A DNA stretch of 10,180 bases from an uncultured Bacilli bacterium (GTDB lineage: Bacteria > Bacillota_I > Bacilli_A > RF39 > UBA660): contig CAKONA010000026.1 in the NCBI GenBank assembly GCA_934096785.1, positions 1 through 10,180 on the forward strand, given 5' to 3'. Below the pieces are notes generated by a model. It ran no database searches. It was not told the DNA's origin and was given only the letters and a program-made list of their open reading frames with translations. Within the stretch, counting starts at the first letter, position 1. Each line of letters begins with the position of its first letter. Below, piece by piece: positions 1-7,594 of the stretch. The position numbers and the translations under genes were made by a program.

Positions 1-1304
1 AAAGTGAAAGAAAAGAAATATATCATGCATTTATTAAATATTTAATTGAAATAGGTCGTGCTTATCCATGTTTTTGTGACAAAGAAACACTTGATGAATT
101 AAGAGTTATGCAAGAACATAAGAAACAAAGAACTGGATATTATGGAAAGTATGCTAAATGTAGAACATTATCTGTAGATGAAATGATTCAAAATATTAAA
201 GATGGAAAAGATTATGTTATTAGATTTAAATCTAATGGTGACTTTGAAAATAAGATTGAATTTAAAGATTTAGTAAAAGGTGACTTGGAATTATCTGAAA
301 ATGATGAAGACTTTGTTATTATGAAAAGTGATAACTTACTTCCTACTTATCATTTTGCTCATGTAGTAGATGATTACTTAATGGGAACTAGTCATATAAT
401 TCGTGGTGAAGAGTGGTTAAGTAGTGCTCCTAAGCATGTAGAATTATTTGATGCTTTTGGATTTGAAAGACCTAGATATGATTATATACATACACCATTA
501 ATTATAAAAAAAGAAGGAAATAGTATTAGAAAGATAAGTAAACGTAAAGACCCTGAAGCTACAATGACATATTATACTGATCTTGGATATCCTAGACTTG
601 CTGTTATAGAGTCATTGATGACTATAATAAACTCAAATTATGAAGAATGGCATAGAGAAAATCCAAATATGCCTTGGTATGAATTTAAATATAGTCCTCT
701 TAAAATGTCTTCTAGTGGTGCACTTTATGATTTAGAAAAACTTAATAATATTTCTAAAGAAATAATATCTAAGATGAGTGCTAGTGAAGTATATAAAGAT
801 AGTTATGAATGGGCACAAGGACATAGTGAATCATTAAAAGAATTGATAGAGAAAGATCCTGAGTATTATCAAAGCATTTTAAATATTGAAAGAGAACAAG
901 AAAAACCTCGTAAAGATATAGTATATTATAGTATGATTGAAAGCTTAATATGGTATATGTATAAAGATGAATTTGATAAGAAAGGTAAAGAATATGAATG
1001 GAAGAATATAACTGATAAAGAAGAGATTAAGAATATTCTAAATATATATATGGATAAATACTATGATATTAATGATGACAAAGAAACTTGGTTTAATAAA
1101 GTAAAAGAGATGTGTGATGAATTAGGATATGCTTCAAATATTAAGGAATATAAGAAGAATCCTGAAAACTATAAGGGCAATGTAGCAGACATAAGTACAG
1201 TTATTAGAGTTGCTGTTACTACTAAGTCTAATACACCTGATTTATATGAAATATTAAAGCTTTTAGGAAAAGAAGAAATTCTTAGAAGAATTAATTTAAT
1301 TTAG
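1..1304 (+). CDS. gltX: Glutamyl-tRNA synthetase, 3' part (partial at window start)
   Basis: Class I aminoacyl-tRNA synthetase that charges tRNA-Glu with glutamate in the cytoplasm. The reading frame is already open at base 3 and runs about 433 codons to TAG, so the start and the N-terminal HIGH motif lie outside the window. The internal ATG at 108 is not the start, because family-like sequence precedes it, including AYPCFCDKETLDELR, the region that holds the zinc-ligand cysteines in some GluRS. The class I signature KISKR (KMSKR type) is encoded at 531-545, and residues upstream of it (HFAHVVDDYLMGTSHIIRGE) are typical of the GluRS catalytic core. The C-terminal part is a helical anticodon-binding region ending in EILKLLGKEEILRRI, as usual for GluRS. 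Identity as a Glu/Gln-type synthetase is firm. Whether the enzyme is discriminating (tRNA-Glu only) or also charges tRNA-Gln cannot be told. A terminator follows directly, so it is the last gene of its transcript. Confidence 0.93.
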   Translation, partial: SERKEIYHAFIKYLIEIGRAYPCFCDKETLDELRVMQEHKKQRTGYYGKYAKCRTLSVDEMIQNIKDGKDYVIRFKSNGDFENKIEFKDLVKGDLELSENDEDFVIMKSDNLLPTYHFAHVVDDYLMGTSHIIRGEEWLSSAPKHVELFDAFGFERPRYDYIHTPLIIKKEGNSIRKISKRKDPEATMTYYTDLGYPRLAVIESLMTIINSNYEEWHRENPNMPWYEFKYSPLKMSSSGALYDLEKLNNISKEIISKMSASEVYKDSYEWAQGHSESLKELIEKDPEYYQSILNIEREQEKPRKDIVYYSMIESLIWYMYKDEFDKKGKEYEWKNITDKEEIKNILNIYMDKYYDINDDKETWFNKVKEMCDELGYASNIKEYKKNPENYKGNVADISTVIRVAVTTKSNTPDLYEILKLLGKEEILRRINLI

Positions 1305-1325
1305 ACTACGTATGTGGTCTTTTTC
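1303..1325 (+). terminator. Intrinsic terminator after gltX
   Basis: Seven-base stem AGACTAC / GTGGTCT (one U-G wobble) with loop GTAT, followed by a T-rich run. The left arm overlaps the gltX stop codon. Confidence 0.75.
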
Positions 1326-1327
1326 TA

Positions 1328-1356
1328 TTGACATTGTGTTTAATAATAGTTATTAT
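1328..1356 (+). promoter_or_regulatory. Sigma-A promoter of the Nudix gene
   Basis: Perfect -35 TTGACA (1328-1333), 17-base spacer and -10 TATTAT (1351-1356, one mismatch), placed about 24 bases before the Nudix start codon and just behind the gltX terminator. Confidence 0.8.
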
Positions 1357-1379
1357 TTTAGATAGAAGGTAGGTGTTAT

Positions 1380-1778
1380 ATGGAAAAGAGAGTTAGCTCA
1401 AGAGCTATAATTATTGATGATGGTAAGTTACTTGTTATGTTTAGAAGGAAGAAAAAGAAAGATGGTACTGTTAAAGAATATTATGTAATACCTGGTGGTG
1501 GTCTTGAAGAAGATGAAACTTTAGAAAAAAATGTAGTTCGTGAATTAAAAGAAGAATTTAATGTTGATATAGAAGTAATAAGATTCTTAGAAAAAGAAGA
1601 ATATGAAGATACGATAGCTAATTATTTCTTATGTAGGATTGTATCAGGAACACCTAAACTTAGTGGTGAAGAGTTAGATAGAATGACTGATGATAATTAT
1701 TATGAAGTAAGATATATAGATATAAAAGATATTGATAACTATGATGTGAATGCTAAAGAGATAATTAAGAGTTTATAA
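1380..1778 (+). CDS. Nudix hydrolase
   Basis: Small (132 aa) soluble pyrophosphohydrolase of the Nudix superfamily, which cleaves nucleoside diphosphates linked to another moiety using Mg2+. The Nudix box is visible from about residue 39: GG..EEDE, then seven residues, then RELKEE. It keeps the metal-binding REL.EE core, but the usual Gly after EE is Asn (EEFNV). The N-terminal strand (SSRAIIIDDGKLLVMFRR) and the PGGG turn are typical of the fold. The substrate cannot be predicted; small single-domain members like this include ADP-ribose, oxidised-nucleotide and other NTP cleaners. The start is supported by an AGGTAGGTG ribosome site at 1366-1374 and a near-consensus promoter. It appears to be a single-gene transcript, ending in a long hairpin shared with the convergent XRE gene. 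Confidence 0.88.
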   Translation: MEKRVSSRAIIIDDGKLLVMFRRKKKKDGTVKEYYVIPGGGLEEDETLEKNVVRELKEEFNVDIEVIRFLEKEEYEDTIANYFLCRIVSGTPKLSGEELDRMTDDNYYEVRYIDIKDIDNYDVNAKEIIKSL

Positions 1779-1780
1779 TA

Positions 1781-1821
1781 AAAAGAAAATAAAGATTTGG
1801 TTTTAATCTTTATTTTCTTTT
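1781..1821. terminator. Bidirectional terminator between convergent genes
   Basis: A 17-base perfect inverted repeat (1781-1797 and 1805-1821) with a 7-base loop, TGGTTTT. The left arm is A-rich and the right arm T-rich, so either strand gives a hairpin followed by U-rich RNA. It serves the Nudix gene on plus and the XRE gene on minus. The right arm also encodes the last residues (KENKD) of the XRE protein, whose stop codon is at 1803-1805. Confidence 0.8.
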
Positions 1822-2078
1822 GTCTTAACTTTTTCAATTTTAAGTGTGTATCCTAAAGGTCCTAAAATATCAATCATAGCCTTAATAGTTGGACTGTGCA
1901 TGTTACTTTCAATACGTGCTATTTTGACTCTGTTAACTTTTGAATATAAACTTAATAATTCTTGAGTTAGATTATTTTCTTTTCTAAATGATACGAAATC
2001 TTTAATAAATTGTTGATATAACTCATCAGGCGTTTTATCTACCTCAATATAGTTAATATAGTCATACATCCTTTTCAT
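1803..2078 (-). CDS. XRE-family HTH transcriptional regulator (orphan HigA-like)
   Basis: Small DNA-binding protein, 91 aa from the ATG at 2078. The helix-turn-helix region FVSFRKENNLTQELLSLYSKVNRVKIARIES is followed by TIKAMIDILGPLGYTLKI, an arrangement seen in HigA-type antitoxins and other short XRE repressors. No toxin-like gene is adjacent: the neighbours are a Nudix gene and an acyl-CoA synthetase-like gene. The frame also stays open to a GTG at 2094-2096, but I prefer a start at 2078 or 2069. The promoter's -10 box lies at 2087-2092, so the GTG would fall upstream of the transcript, and it has no ribosome site. The ATG at 2078 would leave a leader of only a few bases. The ATG at 2067-2069 has AAAAGG directly before it. 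The divergent layout with the gene at 2175 suggests autoregulation and control of that gene, which is inference. Confidence 0.75.
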   Translation of the reverse strand: MKRMYDYINYIEVDKTPDELYQQFIKDFVSFRKENNLTQELLSLYSKVNRVKIARIESNMHSPTIKAMIDILGPLGYTLKIEKVKTKENKD

Positions 2079-2086
2079 ATGTCTTG

Positions 2087-2115
2087 ATTGTAACACTAAT
2101 GATACATTTTGTCAA
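2087..2115 (-). promoter_or_regulatory. Sigma-A promoter of the XRE gene
   Basis: Read on the minus strand: perfect -35 TTGACA (2115-2110), 17-base spacer and -10 TACAAT (2092-2087) with an extended TGT before it. The predicted start of transcription is near 2080-2083, almost on the ATG at 2078. Confidence 0.8.
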
Positions 2116-2123
2116 TAAATATC

Positions 2124-2152
2124 TTTTAAATAAGCGGTAAAAGTGTTATAAT
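2124..2152 (+). promoter_or_regulatory. Extended -10 promoter of the acyl-CoA synthetase-like gene
   Basis: Consensus -10 TATAAT at 2147-2152 preceded by TGT (extended -10), with a weak -35 TTTTAA at 2124-2129 and 17-base spacing. It faces away from the XRE promoter, with the two -35 boxes about 8 bases apart. A ribosome site AAGGGGA (2164-2170) follows. Confidence 0.7.
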
Positions 2153-2174
2153 TTTTGGTAATTAAGGGGAAATT

Positions 2175-4031
2175 ATGAAAGATATAGTTGATGAAAGTAA
2201 AAGAAGAAAATTAAATAGACCTATAACAGGTGATATTGAAAATGATAGAATTTGGGAACAATGGTATGACGAAGATGTATTTAAACAAGAATTACCTAAG
2301 ATGAATATGAAAGATTATTTAATGAAGGCAAACCTTGGATATGAAAATGATACTATTCTAAATAATAGAGGCATGAATAAATATTCTATAAGTGAACTTG
2401 ATACCTATATTATGAAGTTTGCGAAGGCTTTACTTGCTAGTGGTATTTCTAAGGGGGATAGAATTTGTGCGATTGGACTTTCTACTCCTGAATTAGTTGC
2501 ACTTAGTTATGCATGTTTTTCTGTTGGGGCAGTGATGTGTCAATTAAACTATATGGATGCTCATGAAGGTAATGGATATTTAAATAAATTATATAAACAA
2601 ATAAATACTGTTAGTCCTAAAATGGTATTCACTCTTGATTTATTAGAGGATTCTGTTAGTGATGTATTAAATTTACCTGAATTTAAAGATATAGAAAAGG
2701 TAGATTTACCACTTGATTATAGTGTACCAGGTCACTTTGTAGAAAAAGCAAAGATTCGTGCTTTAAAATCTAAGAATTTATTAAGTAATAAGTTTATTAG
2801 AAATAAGGTAAGTATGGATAAATTTTTAAACAGAGGTAATAAAATAAGTGATGAGTTTGAAACTGTTTATGAAGAAAAACTTGCTAGTAATATTGCATTT
2901 ACTAGTGGAACAACTGGTGAAAATAAGGCTGTCTTATTATCACATGATGCGAATAATGCTCTTGCTTTTCAACATACTATGGCTAAACTAGGACTAGATA
3001 GAGGTAATAAACATTTAGTACTTGTTCCTCCATTCTTAGCATTCTGGACTTCTGATATGATTCATATGGCTATGAGTCAAGGAATTGAAAATATATTAGA
3101 ACTTGCTCTTACTTATGAAAATATACCAGTGTATTTAAAAAAATATTTACCTCAATATGGTATATGGAGTCAATACTTATGGGATTCTATATTACATATG
3201 AGTGATGAAGACTTGAAACTCGTAAGTAGTCATTTAAGTAAAGTTGTTATTGGTGGAGAGAGGGCTGAAGCTAATCAAGTTGAAACATTCTTTAAGAAGA
3301 CTGGTATTGTTCAAGAAGCTGGATTTGGTGCTTCTGAAGTAAATACTTGCTTTACAGTTGCTAATCCTAGATGTTATGCGATAGGTTCTTCTGGTATACC
3401 ACTTCCTTATAACAATGTTAAAATACTAGATGAAGATGGTAATAAATTAACATATGGAAAAGCTGGAAGACTTTTTATAACTGGGCCTTGTCTTATGAAC
3501 GGATATTTTAAAAGAGATGATTTAACTAAAAAGGCATTAGTTCGTGATGAAAAGGGTGTACTTTGGTATAATACTAAAGACTATGCGATGATGGATAAGA
3601 ATGGTAATTTGTTTGTTCTTGATAGAGCGCAAGAGCCTGTTAGTCTAAAGGTTGGTAAAAACCATATAGTTGAAGATGTTCAACTACTTGACATAGTTGA
3701 AAAGATTAAAGTTAATCCTAATATTAAAATATGTAAATTATCTTCATATGATGGATATACTGTATTACATGTTGTAGTTGATGAATTTAGAGGTATTAGT
3801 GAAAGTGATGCAATTGAATCTATAAAAGAAACTATAAAAGAAAATTTAGATGAAAAGTATTATCCTAATATCATATATGTGGAGTCATCACTTCCTAGAA
3901 CTAAAGTAGGAAAAGTAGATTATCCTGGAATAGAAAAAGATACTAAAGAATTAATAACAAATAATAAAGTTTTACCAGAAGATAAGCTTATAGTAGTAAG
4001 TGAAAATATGAGTAAAAAGCTTAAAAAATAA
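2175..4031 (+). CDS. AMP-forming acyl-CoA synthetase / AMP-binding ligase
   Basis: ANL-superfamily adenylating enzyme, 618 aa and probably cytoplasmic. Such enzymes activate a carboxylate with ATP to an acyl-adenylate and usually transfer it to CoA. In order: N-terminal domain, AMP-binding P-loop TSGTTGENK (residues 243-251), A5-type motif GFGASE (383-388, where YGxTE is usual), A7-type YNTKD (465-469) with the ribose-binding Asp, then the small C-terminal domain with LPRTKVGKVD, where K580 fits the catalytic lysine. Two changes stand out: YNTKD has Lys where most members have Gly, and the hinge region reads DRAQEPVSLKVG where GR...K..G is usual. Length is normal for a fatty-acyl or aryl-CoA ligase. 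The substrate is unknown, and no carrier protein or lipid gene is adjacent. The start is supported by AAGGGGA five bases upstream. A regulator is divergently transcribed, and a short hairpin ends the transcript. Confidence 0.87.
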   Translation: MKDIVDESKRRKLNRPITGDIENDRIWEQWYDEDVFKQELPKMNMKDYLMKANLGYENDTILNNRGMNKYSISELDTYIMKFAKALLASGISKGDRICAIGLSTPELVALSYACFSVGAVMCQLNYMDAHEGNGYLNKLYKQINTVSPKMVFTLDLLEDSVSDVLNLPEFKDIEKVDLPLDYSVPGHFVEKAKIRALKSKNLLSNKFIRNKVSMDKFLNRGNKISDEFETVYEEKLASNIAFTSGTTGENKAVLLSHDANNALAFQHTMAKLGLDRGNKHLVLVPPFLAFWTSDMIHMAMSQGIENILELALTYENIPVYLKKYLPQYGIWSQYLWDSILHMSDEDLKLVSSHLSKVVIGGERAEANQVETFFKKTGIVQEAGFGASEVNTCFTVANPRCYAIGSSGIPLPYNNVKILDEDGNKLTYGKAGRLFITGPCLMNGYFKRDDLTKKALVRDEKGVLWYNTKDYAMMDKNGNLFVLDRAQEPVSLKVGKNHIVEDVQLLDIVEKIKVNPNIKICKLSSYDGYTVLHVVVDEFRGISESDAIESIKETIKENLDEKYYPNIIYVESSLPRTKVGKVDYPGIEKDTKELITNNKVLPEDKLIVVSENMSKKLKK

Positions 4032-4051
4032 GGCATCAAATGATGTCTTTT
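4031..4051 (+). terminator. Intrinsic terminator after the acyl-CoA synthetase-like gene
   Basis: Stem AGGCATC / GATGTCT (one wobble) with loop AAAT, starting on the last base of the stop codon and followed by a short T run. Confidence 0.6.
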
Positions 4052-4057
4052 AATGTG

Positions 4058-4086
4058 TTGTAAAAAATATAAATATAGTTTATAAT
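4058..4086 (+). promoter_or_regulatory. Sigma-A promoter of the histidine kinase gene
   Basis: -35 TTGTAA (4058-4063), 17-base spacer, perfect -10 TATAAT (4081-4086). The start codon is 24 bases further on. Confidence 0.75.
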
Positions 4087-4109
4087 GTATATAGTAGAAG
4101 AGGTGTAAG

Positions 4110-5960
4110 ATGGAAAACGGTATATTCTTTTCAATAATTAGTTTATTTTATTCAGTAGTATTATGTATTATATTTTTTGCTAAGAAAAGACAAAAGAATG
4201 ATGAAACTAAGGTGTATGGTAAATTACTTATTGTAAACTTAATAGGTCTTTTAATAGAAGTATTTCCATGTACATATGCTGTAAGGGTACTTTATAAAAC
4301 CAATTATCAATTGACATCATTTATACTAAAGTTTATACTTGCGTATTTTGTAGTGTGGATATCTATATTTACATATTATATATTTATTATATCTTGTAAT
4401 TCTATGTCTAATTTTGATGATAAGAAGAGAATTGCTAGAAAAATATTATTTGTAATAGATAGTATATTTATAGTACTTGCATTTATTCTTAAACTTGATG
4501 TGTATTCTAATAATAGTATATCTTATTCATATGGACCTGCGGCTAATATTATATATACAATGAGTTTGTTATTTATAGTGTCTTGGCTTGTCATGTTATT
4601 TTTGAATATTGAAAACTTTAAGAGTAAGAAGTATTGGCCAATATATGTATTTATGGGGCTTGGTATATTTGTTATGATTATTCAGTATAATAAACCTGAA
4701 TTAACTCTTATGTTATCTATGCAGACATTTGTTCTTTCAATAATGTATCATACGATTGAAAATCCTGATATGAAGATGATTGAAGAGTTAAATGGAGCTA
4801 AAGATCAAGCTGAGAAAGCTAATAAGGCAAAGAGTGACTTTTTAAGTAGTATGTCACATGAAATAAGAACACCACTTAATGCGATATGTGGTTTTAGTAA
4901 TAGCTTGCTTGAAAGCGATGAAGTTGGTGATGAAGCAAAAGATGATGTTAAAAATATAATAATGGCTAGTAATTCATTACTTGAACTTGTAAATGGTATA
5001 TTAGATATATCAAAGATTGAAGCTAATAAGATAGAAATAATAGATACAACTTATAATTTTAATAAAGTATTTAATGAGTTAGTTTTACTTACTAAAGCTA
5101 GAATTGGGGACAAACCTTTAGATTTTAAATATAGTTATGATGAAAGTATTCCTAAATATTTATATGGGGATGGAATGAGAGTTAAACAAGTAATATTGAA
5201 CTTACTTACTAATTCAGTTAAGTATACTAAGGAAGGATTTGTTGATTTTCAAGTTAAGAGTGTGCTTAAGGGAGACGTGATTCGTTTAATAATAAGTGTT
5301 GAAGACTCTGGTATTGGAATTAAACCTGAAAATATAGAGAAGTTATTTGCTAAATTTGAAAGACTTGGCGTTGAAAAACAAACTACTACTGAGGGAACTG
5401 GACTTGGACTTGCAATTACTAAAAAGTTAGTTGAAATGATGGGTGGTAATGTTAGCGTTCAAAGTACTTATGGAGAAGGTAGTAAGTTTACGATAGCAAT
5501 AGATCAAAGACTTGTAAGTGCAGATGAAGTTAAAAAACTTGAGGAAGCTGAGAAGGATGAAGTAAAGCCAAGTGATGAAGTAATAGATGCTAGTGGTAAA
5601 AAGGTATTAGTAGTTGATGATAATGAATTAAATCTTAGAGTAGCAGAAAGATTATTAAAAGCATATAAATGTGAAATAGAATGTGCTAGTAGTGGGGATG
5701 AGTGCATTGAAAAGGTAAATAGTGGAAAATATGATTTGATACTACTAGATGACATGATGCCAAAGATAAGTGGTAGTGAAACACTTGTTAAGCTAAAAGA
5801 AATAGAAGGATTTAATACACCAGTTTGTGTACTTACTGCGAATGCTATAGCTGGTATGAGAGAAGAATACCTTAAAAAAGGATTTAATGATTACTTAAGT
5901 AAACCAATTGTTAAAGAAGAACTTAATAGAGTAATGAAAAAATATTTGAAGAAACAATAA
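4110..5960 (+). CDS. Membrane-bound hybrid sensor histidine kinase
   Basis: A 616-aa sensor kinase that autophosphorylates on His and passes the phosphate to its own receiver. Residues 1-215 hold about six to seven hydrophobic membrane segments (roughly 5-23, 39-58, 68-95, 110-128, 142-166, 176-212). They have no large external domain, so the signal may be sensed in the membrane. A short coiled linker ([14 protein letters not shown]) leads to the HisKA H-box SHEIRTP with His250. The ATPase domain has the N-box (N364 and N368 region), G1 DSGIGI (399-404), F-box LFAKFER and G2 GTGLGL (429-434). The C-terminal receiver (497-616) has DD at 503-504, phospho-acceptor Asp547 in LLDDMMP, and Lys in LSKP. 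The start is supported by AGAGGTG six bases upstream. The gene is followed after 38 bases by an Hpt-REC gene, its likely phosphorelay partner. The ligand and final target are unknown. Confidence 0.93.
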   Translation: MENGIFFSIISLFYSVVLCIIFFAKKRQKNDETKVYGKLLIVNLIGLLIEVFPCTYAVRVLYKTNYQLTSFILKFILAYFVVWISIFTYYIFIISCNSMSNFDDKKRIARKILFVIDSIFIVLAFILKLDVYSNNSISYSYGPAANIIYTMSLLFIVSWLVMLFLNIENFKSKKYWPIYVFMGLGIFVMIIQYNKPELTLMLSMQTFVLSIMYHTIENPDMKMIEELNGAKDQAEKANKAKSDFLSSMSHEIRTPLNAICGFSNSLLESDEVGDEAKDDVKNIIMASNSLLELVNGILDISKIEANKIEIIDTTYNFNKVFNELVLLTKARIGDKPLDFKYSYDESIPKYLYGDGMRVKQVILNLLTNSVKYTKEGFVDFQVKSVLKGDVIRLIISVEDSGIGIKPENIEKLFAKFERLGVEKQTTTEGTGLGLAITKKLVEMMGGNVSVQSTYGEGSKFTIAIDQRLVSADEVKKLEEAEKDEVKPSDEVIDASGKKVLVVDDNELNLRVAERLLKAYKCEIECASSGDECIEKVNSGKYDLILLDDMMPKISGSETLVKLKEIEGFNTPVCVLTANAIAGMREEYLKKGFNDYLSKPIVKEELNRVMKKYLKKQ

Positions 5961-5973
5961 AATATGATATAAT
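5946..5973 (+). promoter_or_regulatory. Possible internal promoter before the Hpt-REC gene
   Basis: -35 TTGAAG (5946-5951, inside the end of the kinase gene), 16-base spacer and -10 TATAAT (5968-5973) with extended TGA. It could give the Hpt-REC gene transcription independent of the kinase; no terminator is seen between the two genes. Confidence 0.5.
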
Positions 5974-5998
5974 TAATTTAGTTAGGTAGGAGACGAAT

Positions 5999-6778
5999 AT
6001 GAGAGATGTTAATTTATTAACTAGTAATGGAGTAAATGTAGATAAGGCATTAGAATTATTTGGAGATATGGATATGTATGATGCGACTATGTCTGATTTC
6101 TTGGATATGGTTGATCAAAAGCTATTAAATCTAAAAAATTATAGAGAAACAGGTAATATGCCTGCTTATGCGATAGAAGTTCATTCATTAAAGAGTGATG
6201 CTAGATATTTAGGTTTTGCTAGTCTTGCAGATCTTGCTTATCAATTTGAACTTAAAGCTAAAGCTAATGATTTAATGTATGTTTATGATAACTATAGAAC
6301 GCTTTTAGATGAAGCAAATAGAGTGATAAGACTTTCTAAGAAATATTTAGGTCGTGAAGTAAAAGAAGACTTAATAAATGATATGGTTAGTGTTCAAAAG
6401 GATAAGGCTATATTAGTAGTTGATGACTCTAATTTAGTGGCAAACTTCATTAAAAAGATATTTGATGATAAATATGAAGTATTTATTGCTAGTGATGGAG
6501 CTAGAGCAATAGACATAGTAAGCGGACCTAATGCATCAAGAATAAAAGCATGTTTATTAGATCTTAATATGCCTAATGTAAATGGGTTTGAAGTACTTGA
6601 ATATTTTAAAAAGAATAATTTATTCTTGACTATACCAGTTGCGATTATTACAGGTAATGATACTAGGGACCAAGTAGATGAAGCATTTAATTATCCAATA
6701 GTTGATTTACTTTCTAAACCATTTAATGAAAGAGATATAAAAAGAATTATTGAAAAAACAATAGTAGAATATAATTAA
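5999..6778 (+). CDS. Hpt-REC phosphorelay protein
   Basis: A 259-aa soluble protein with a histidine phosphotransfer domain followed by a receiver. The Hpt domain (about 1-115) has the phospho-His motif VHSLKSDARYLG with His62; the residue after Lys65 is Ser where HxxKG is usual. The receiver (about 136-258) has VVDDS, the phospho-acceptor Asp188 in LLDLNMP, IITG for the Thr position and LSKPF for the conserved Lys. There is no DNA-binding, diguanylate cyclase or other output domain. With the upstream hybrid kinase it completes a His-Asp-His-Asp chain. The Hpt may receive phosphate from the kinase receiver, while the second receiver is either the end point, acting by protein contact, or a phosphate sink; this is inference. 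The start is supported by TAGGAG six bases before the ATG. A terminator follows at once. Confidence 0.87.
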   Translation: MRDVNLLTSNGVNVDKALELFGDMDMYDATMSDFLDMVDQKLLNLKNYRETGNMPAYAIEVHSLKSDARYLGFASLADLAYQFELKAKANDLMYVYDNYRTLLDEANRVIRLSKKYLGREVKEDLINDMVSVQKDKAILVVDDSNLVANFIKKIFDDKYEVFIASDGARAIDIVSGPNASRIKACLLDLNMPNVNGFEVLEYFKKNNLFLTIPVAIITGNDTRDQVDEAFNYPIVDLLSKPFNERDIKRIIEKTIVEYN

Positions 6779-6803
6779 GATTAAGGAATACTTAGTCTTT
6801 TTT
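6777..6803 (+). terminator. Intrinsic terminator after the Hpt-REC gene
   Basis: Nine-base stem AAGATTAAG / CTTAGTCTT (one U-G wobble), loop GAATA, then six T. It overlaps the stop codon and separates the two-component genes from the sporulation genes. Confidence 0.8.
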
Positions 6804-6813
6804 GTTATATACT
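6786..6813 (+). promoter_or_regulatory. Possible sigma-E promoter of the spoIIIAH-like gene
   Basis: GAATACT (6786-6792) matches 6 of 7 positions of the sigma-E -35 form kmATATT. TATATACT (6806-6813) matches 6 of 8 of CATACAmT, 13 bases further on. The -35 would lie in the loop of the preceding terminator. The predicted RNA start falls at the ribosome site, so the leader would be very short. No good sigma-A promoter is seen. Tentative. Confidence 0.35.
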
Positions 6814-6829
6814 TTAATGAGGTGAATAC

Positions 6830-7318
6830 ATGAATAGACAAAATCTTTGGTTTGTAACATTGTTTTCTTTAATTCTTATTTTAGGAGTATACTATATAAC
6901 ATTACCTAGTGATATATTTAGTAAGTCAGCACTAGAAAATGTTAATAAGAATGTAGATGTGGTGGTTAGTGAAAGCGATAAATTAGTTGCTTTAAGGGTA
7001 GAAAGGGATGAAAAAATAAGTACTGTAATGAGTGAACTACAAGAAAAAATAACATCACCTTCATCATCAACTGAGACAAAAAATGCTGCTTTTGAAGAAT
7101 TACAAATACTTAATTTAGCTAAAGGAAAAGAAACATATTTAGAAGATAAGATACAAAATAATTTTAAAATTAAGTCTTTTGTAGAAATAAACAATGATAA
7201 TATAAAAATAACTATCGCATCAAGTGAACATAATAGTAAACTTGCTAATGATATAATGAGAAGTGTACAAGAGGAATTTAAAGATAAAAAGAATATAACT
7301 ATTAAGTTTGAATCTTAA
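6830..7318 (+). CDS. spoIIIAH: SpoIIIAH-like sporulation protein
   Basis: 162-aa bitopic membrane protein of the SpoIIIAH family. In B. subtilis, SpoIIIAH is made in the mother cell and binds SpoIIQ from the forespore, forming part of the channel-like SpoIIIA-SpoIIQ complex needed for engulfment and late forespore gene expression. The N-terminus MNRQNLWFVTLFSLILILG is very typical: a short basic start, then one membrane helix (about 7-25) ending in YYITLP. A charged, probably coiled segment with RDEKISTVMSELQEKI follows, then the C-terminal ring-building-type domain with the family-like pattern GKETYLEDKI and a strand-rich end. It is shorter than the B. subtilis protein (218 aa), mainly in the linker. 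The gene stands alone here: the SpoIIIAG-type gene that usually precedes it is absent, and a phosphorelay gene lies upstream. The start is supported by GAGGTG five bases upstream. gerE follows with no clear terminator between. Confidence 0.85.
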   Translation: MNRQNLWFVTLFSLILILGVYYITLPSDIFSKSALENVNKNVDVVVSESDKLVALRVERDEKISTVMSELQEKITSPSSSTETKNAAFEELQILNLAKGKETYLEDKIQNNFKIKSFVEINNDNIKITIASSEHNSKLANDIMRSVQEEFKDKKNITIKFES

Positions 7319-7327
7319 TACTGTAGT

Positions 7328-7355
7328 CACATTTTAAAAATAATGTCATAAATTA
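7328..7355 (+). promoter_or_regulatory. Possible sigma-K promoter of gerE
   Basis: CATAAATTA (7347-7355) fits the sigma-K -10 form CATAnnnTA exactly. CACA (7328-7331) fits the loose -35 form mACm, but the 15-base gap is one or two bases shorter than usual. B. subtilis gerE is itself transcribed by sigma-K, which supports the reading. Confidence 0.4.
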
Positions 7356-7387
7356 CAATAGATACATGATTATTCATGGAGGTGATT

Positions 7388-7594
7388 ATGACAGGTAACA
7401 TATTAACTAAAAGAGAAAAAGATGTTTTTGAACTTTTGGTACTAAATAAAACTACTAAAGAGATAGCGAGTACTTTAGGTATTAGTGAGAAAACTGTTAG
7501 AAACCATGTAAGTAATGCTATGCAGAAACTTGGATGTAAGGGAAGAGCAGGAGCAGTTATAGAACTCTTGAAGTTAGGAGAAATTTCATTATAA
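7388..7594 (+). CDS. gerE: GerE, late mother-cell transcription regulator (LuxR-type HTH)
   Basis: 68-aa stand-alone LuxR/GerE-type helix-turn-helix protein. In B. subtilis, GerE acts with sigma-K late in the mother cell, switching coat genes on or off. Nearly the whole protein resembles B. subtilis GerE as I remember it (74 aa): LTKRE..VFELLV..KTTKEIAS, then ISEKTVRNH.SNAMQKLG.KGR and an ending like ELL..GE..L. It has no receiver domain and, like GerE, consists of little more than the HTH. The start at 7388 is chosen because GGAGGTG (7378-7384) is placed as its ribosome site. An in-frame ATG at 7376 would run through that site and has no site of its own. The next gene is gerM; gerE and gerM are also near neighbours in B. 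subtilis, which supports orthology. A strong terminator follows. Confidence 0.9.
   Translation: MTGNILTKREKDVFELLVLNKTTKEIASTLGISEKTVRNHVSNAMQKLGCKGRAGAVIELLKLGEISL

Noticed and set aside
1803..2078. XRE protein as the antitoxin of a toxin-antitoxin pair.
   Set aside because: The protein is HigA-like in layout, but no HigB or other toxin-sized gene is adjacent on the same strand.
5504..5755. Minus-strand ORF of 83 codons inside the histidine kinase gene.
   Set aside because: Serine-rich antisense shadow of a strongly supported coding region, with no ribosome site.
6892..7194. Minus-strand ORF of 100 codons inside the spoIIIAH-like gene.
   Set aside because: Low-complexity antisense shadow of a well-supported gene.
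7376..7387. Upstream in-frame ATG as the gerE start.
   Set aside because: It would place the GGAGGTG ribosome site inside the coding sequence and has no site of its own; 7388 is well spaced from that site.
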